Below, piece by piece: positions 5,879-8,418 of a DNA stretch of 8,418 nt. The notes under the pieces were generated by a model, which worked only from the letters and a program-made list of their open reading frames with translations, was not told the origin of the DNA and did no database searches. Each line of letters begins with the position of its first letter. The stretch's first letter is position 1. Source of the stretch: Candidatus Aminicenantota bacterium (GTDB taxonomy: Bacteria; Acidobacteriota; Aminicenantia; UBA2199). The position numbers were made by a program, and so were the translations under genes. The stretch spans positions 1 to 8,418 of the forward strand of contig JAGLQA010000363.1 in assembly GCA_023137075.1 (NCBI GenBank), read 5' to 3'.

Positions 5879-7962
5879 TACAGGGAAGAACTGTGAAAGA
5901 AGATAACGATATAACCATAAATAGGGAAGAATTGATCAACAAAATAAAAAAGCTGCAGCTTCAGTTATCAAAATTTAAATCGGTAGATGCCGAATATAGG
6001 AAAGCCGAAGAAGCACTGCTGGCAAGTGAACAAAACCTGTCACAATTTTTAGATGCCATTCCTTATGGGGTATTTATCATTGATCATAAGGGTAACCCAC
6101 AATTCGCCAACCAGGCGGCACGGGAAATCCTTGGCCAGGATATTTTTAAAGAAACATCTTACGAAAAAATGAAAGAATCCCATCGCGCCTACTTTAGCGG
6201 CACCCGTCTCGAATACCCGCTCAAAAAAATGCCGATTTTTCGCGCCTTAAAAGGGGACCGTTCCACCATTGATGATATAGAGGTTCATTTTGATGATAAG
6301 GTTATTCCCCTTGAGATTTCCGCTACCCCGGTTTATGGGATGGATGGTTCAATTACCAACGCAATCGCCATCTTCCAGGACATTTCAAAGCGCAAACAGG
6401 CCCGGAAGGCAATGAAGGAAAGCGAGGAAAAATATAGAAGGTTGATTGACAACTCACTGGTCGGTATCTATATTGCTCAAAAGCATATTATTAAGTTCTG
6501 CAACCAGAGGTTTGCCGGGATTTTCGGTTATGAAAGCCTTGCGGAACTTATAGAAAGACCCATAAAAGACATCATTGCACCGGAAAGCTGGAAATTAGTG
6601 GATAAAGAGGTACGGTTAAGAGAATCCGGGATTAAAGAGACCTCCAGTTTTGAATTTAAGGGTTTGAGTAAGGAAGGGGAAACCTTCGATATTGAAGCTC
6701 TGGGAAATCGTATCCTTTACCAGGGGAGCCCGGCTGTCCAGGGAATTTTATTGAATATTACCGAGCGGAAACAGGCCGAATCGGAAAGACAACGATTGGA
6801 GGATCAACTGCACCAGGTGCAAAAGATGGAGGCCATTGGTACACTTGCCGGCGGGATCGCCCATGATTTTAATAACATTCTAAGTGCGATAATCGGTTAT
6901 ACCGAATTGGCTGTTAGCGATATCCCGGAAAATATCGAGACCAGGCAAAAACTTTCCCAGGTATTGGCTGCGGCAGACCGGGCCAGGGCGATGGTGAAAC
7001 AGATCCTGGCCTTCAGTCGAAAGGGGGAAAAAGAGCAGAGACCGATCATGTTGGATGAGATTGTGAATGAGGCCTTTATCTTGCTGCGTTCATCCCTGCC
7101 TACCACTATTGAAATCCGGCCGAATTTCGGGGATAAACTGAATCCCGTTATGGCCAACCCGACCCAGATCCACCAGGTGATTATGAATATATGCACCAAT
7201 GCCGCTCACGCCATGAAGGAGGAGGGAGGTATTCTTGAAATAGCGCTGAAAGAGATCGATCTTGTTCCCGGTTCTATCGAAATTAAAAACCTTGAACCCG
7301 GCGTATATCAACAATTAACCATCAGTGATACAGGGCACGGCATGAGTCTGGAGATAAAAAGCCGGATATTTGAACCTTATTTTACGACAAAACCCAAGGG
7401 TGAAGGGACCGGGATGGGGCTGGCAGTTGTTCATGGGATTGTTAAAAACCACAGCGGAGAAATTAAAGTGTATTCCGAACCCGGGAAAGGGACCACATTT
7501 CATGTTTTTCTCCCGGTTACCCGGGCTGAAACCATGGTTGGATTCGAGCAAATAGAGCCCATTCAGGGAGGAGAGGAACGGATTCTTTATGTGGATGATG
7601 AAAATAACCTGGCGGAAATGGGAAAACAGATGCTTGAATCAATCGGCTACAGGATTGAAAGTAGAACCAGCAGTATTGAAGCCCTGGAAGCTTTCCGTTC
7701 CGGTCCGGGTAAATTTTCACTCGTTATCACCGACCAGACGATGCCCAATATGACCGGTTTGCAATTGGCAAAAGAAATTCGGAAAATATCACCGCATATT
7801 CCGGTTATATTATGCACCGGGTTTAGTGAAAGTGTCAACGAAGAGAATTTTAAATCCATGGGGATTAGTGCCTTTGTCATGAAACCCATTGTTAGAAAAG
7901 AGATCGCCAGGGTCATAAGAGAAGTCCTGGATGAAACCGGGCGGTTAAGAGAAGAGAGTTGA
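5875..7962 (+). CDS. Soluble hybrid sensor histidine kinase (PAS-PAS-NtrB-type kinase-receiver)
   Basis: A 695-residue cytoplasmic kinase. Order: short coiled coil (16-50); PAS (about 50-175, ending in FQDISKRKQA); second PAS (about 182-300, ending in LLNITERKQA); HisKA of the NtrB type with phospho-acceptor His330 (GGIAHDFNN); HATPase with N-box Asn438/Asn442, G1 box DTGHGM (485-490) and G2 box GTGMGL (511-516). The receiver (about 568-685) has Asp574/Asp575, phospho-acceptor Asp620 (VITDQTMP), Thr648 and Lys670. Its kinase core is of a different class from the preceding one, so the pair is not a simple recent duplication. The ATG at 5875 overlaps the preceding stop by four bases, but its AAGGA site sits only about one base away. 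A GTG at 5893, preceded by GGGAAG, is an alternative start that would remove six residues. Either way translation is probably coupled. The input signal and output partner are not visible. Confidence 0.9.
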   Translation: MIQGRTVKEDNDITINREELINKIKKLQLQLSKFKSVDAEYRKAEEALLASEQNLSQFLDAIPYGVFIIDHKGNPQFANQAAREILGQDIFKETSYEKMKESHRAYFSGTRLEYPLKKMPIFRALKGDRSTIDDIEVHFDDKVIPLEISATPVYGMDGSITNAIAIFQDISKRKQARKAMKESEEKYRRLIDNSLVGIYIAQKHIIKFCNQRFAGIFGYESLAELIERPIKDIIAPESWKLVDKEVRLRESGIKETSSFEFKGLSKEGETFDIEALGNRILYQGSPAVQGILLNITERKQAESERQRLEDQLHQVQKMEAIGTLAGGIAHDFNNILSAIIGYTELAVSDIPENIETRQKLSQVLAAADRARAMVKQILAFSRKGEKEQRPIMLDEIVNEAFILLRSSLPTTIEIRPNFGDKLNPVMANPTQIHQVIMNICTNAAHAMKEEGGILEIALKEIDLVPGSIEIKNLEPGVYQQLTISDTGHGMSLEIKSRIFEPYFTTKPKGEGTGMGLAVVHGIVKNHSGEIKVYSEPGKGTTFHVFLPVTRAETMVGFEQIEPIQGGEERILYVDDENNLAEMGKQMLESIGYRIESRTSSIEALEAFRSGPGKFSLVITDQTMPNMTGLQLAKEIRKISPHIPVILCTGFSESVNEENFKSMGISAFVMKPIVRKEIARVIREVLDETGRLREES

Positions 7963-7990
7963 ATCCCCGGTTTTAAAAAATATGCGGCTA

Positions 7991-8019
7991 TTGAAATCAT
8001 GAGATATTTCCGCTAAAAT
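7991..8019 (+). promoter_or_regulatory. Possible promoter for the YfiR-like gene
   Basis: TTGAAA (7991-7996), a 17-base spacer and TAAAAT (8014-8019) give a sigma70-like element just after the kinase stop. Transcription would start near 8026, leaving a leader of about 112 bases. If used, the YfiR-like gene is expressed separately from the kinases; read-through from them remains possible because no terminator is evident. Confidence 0.5.
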
Positions 8020-8096
8020 AGATCTATGAAATTGATTCTATTGTCTGCAGCCTGGAAAAATACCGGTTATACCAAATGGGTGGGGATCATTATAAA

Positions 8097-8119
8097 AGGG
8101 GTGACTGCCTGGTACCCCT
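8097..8119 (+). promoter_or_regulatory. Leader hairpin just ahead of the ribosome site
   Basis: AGGGGT (8097-8102) and ACCCCT (8114-8119) are perfect 6-bp inverted repeats around an 11-base loop. They end four bases before the GAGAGGA ribosome site (8124-8130) of the YfiR-like gene. The position suits a translational control element or transcript stabiliser. No T-tract follows, and I do not recognise a known riboswitch class here. Confidence 0.35.
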
Positions 8120-8137
8120 GACAGAGAGGAAAACAGG

Positions 8138-8418
8138 ATGAAACGTTTCCGGGAAAAAAAATTGAGTTATGTTGTTATTCTGGTGCTCGGTATGCTTACC
8201 TTTTTTCGTTTTGCCAGCGGAGGGAAATCTTCGAAAGGATACAAAGAATATGATGTTAAAGCCACTTTTTTAATAAATTTTCTCTTGTTTTGCGATTTCC
8301 CGAAGAATACCTTCTCCGGTCCTGATGATCCAATGGTAATCGGAATTATCGGCAGGGATCCCTATGGCGATATATTGGATAAATTAGCAGCAGAAAAGGG
8401 GACGGTTTATAACCACAA
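8138..8418 (+). CDS. YfiR-like (DUF4154) secreted protein, 3' end beyond the window
   Basis: The first 93 codons of an open frame that runs off the window. Residues 1-29 look like a signal peptide: basic KRFREKK, a hydrophobic stretch LSYVVILVLGMLTFF, then a small-residue ASGG region. The mature start contains EYDVKATFLINF (37-48), then DFPKNTF and VIGIIGRDPYGDIL (67-80). These match the EYxVKAxFLxNFxxFxxWP and PLVIGVLGxDPFG signatures of the YfiR/DUF4154 family, with Trp replaced by Phe in DFP. Pseudomonas YfiR is a periplasmic repressor of a membrane diguanylate cyclase; other family members sit beside TonB receptors or sensor kinases, and their roles are largely unknown. The start is supported by GAGAGGA at 8124-8130, seven bases before the ATG. 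It lies 175 bases after the kinase pair in the same direction, suggesting but not proving a shared signalling role. Confidence 0.75.
   Translation, partial: MKRFREKKLSYVVILVLGMLTFFRFASGGKSSKGYKEYDVKATFLINFLLFCDFPKNTFSGPDDPMVIGIIGRDPYGDILDKLAAEKGTVYNH

Noticed and set aside
7983..8013. Possible terminator after the second kinase (GCGG/CCGC with GAAAT/ATTTC arms)
   Set aside because: The stem is interrupted and unequal, there is no T-tract, and it overlaps the better-supported promoter element.
8026..8137. c-di-GMP (GEMM) riboswitch in the leader of the YfiR-like gene
   Set aside because: The conserved GEMM core sequences are not found; only a simple hairpin is visible.

Overview
The window looks like chromosomal DNA from a Gram-negative, anaerobic or sulfur-metabolising bacterium. 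The evidence is three genes related to the DsrC, DsrM/TmcC and DsrK/TmcB proteins of sulfate reducers, two soluble hybrid histidine kinases, and a secreted YfiR-like (DUF4154) protein. Desulfobacterota is a reasonable guess, but a phylum that merely shares these modules fits too. No rRNA, tRNA, CRISPR array, transposase or phage gene was found.

Layout. (1) 1-1261, plus strand: a consensus-like promoter and a single-gene class-V aminotransferase of the cysteine desulfurase family, with all catalytic residues present. (2) 3713-1300, minus strand: a strong promoter followed by a compact three-gene operon. Its order is a DsrC/TusE-family protein, a small di-heme cytochrome b membrane protein, and a cytoplasmic iron-sulfur protein with two 4Fe-4S motifs and a CCG domain. 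It converges on the desulfurase gene. (3) 3648-4039: a divergent intergenic region with a promoter for each side, a bulged hairpin repeat and two short dyads. (4) 4040-7962, plus strand: two hybrid histidine kinases joined by an ATGA overlap, both ending in receiver domains. (5) 7963-8418: a leader with a promoter-like element and a small hairpin, then the start of a YfiR-like gene that runs off the window.

How the parts may work together. The minus-strand operon resembles a minimal menaquinone:thiol/disulfide oxidoreductase (cytochrome b plus CCG iron-sulfur subunit) encoded with its likely small protein partner. The most notable feature is that partner. It has the DsrC C-terminal arm and the penultimate cysteine (Cys105), but alanine (Ala94) replaces the second arm cysteine, so the DsrC intramolecular disulfide or trisulfide cannot form. 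It should therefore act as a single-thiol sulfur carrier or a regulator rather than as a classical DsrC. The nearby cysteine desulfurase could supply persulfide sulfur, but only proximity supports this. The kinase pair has no output domain in the window. Its phosphorelay must end in a protein encoded elsewhere, and the downstream YfiR-like protein hints at a periplasmic or c-di-GMP connection.
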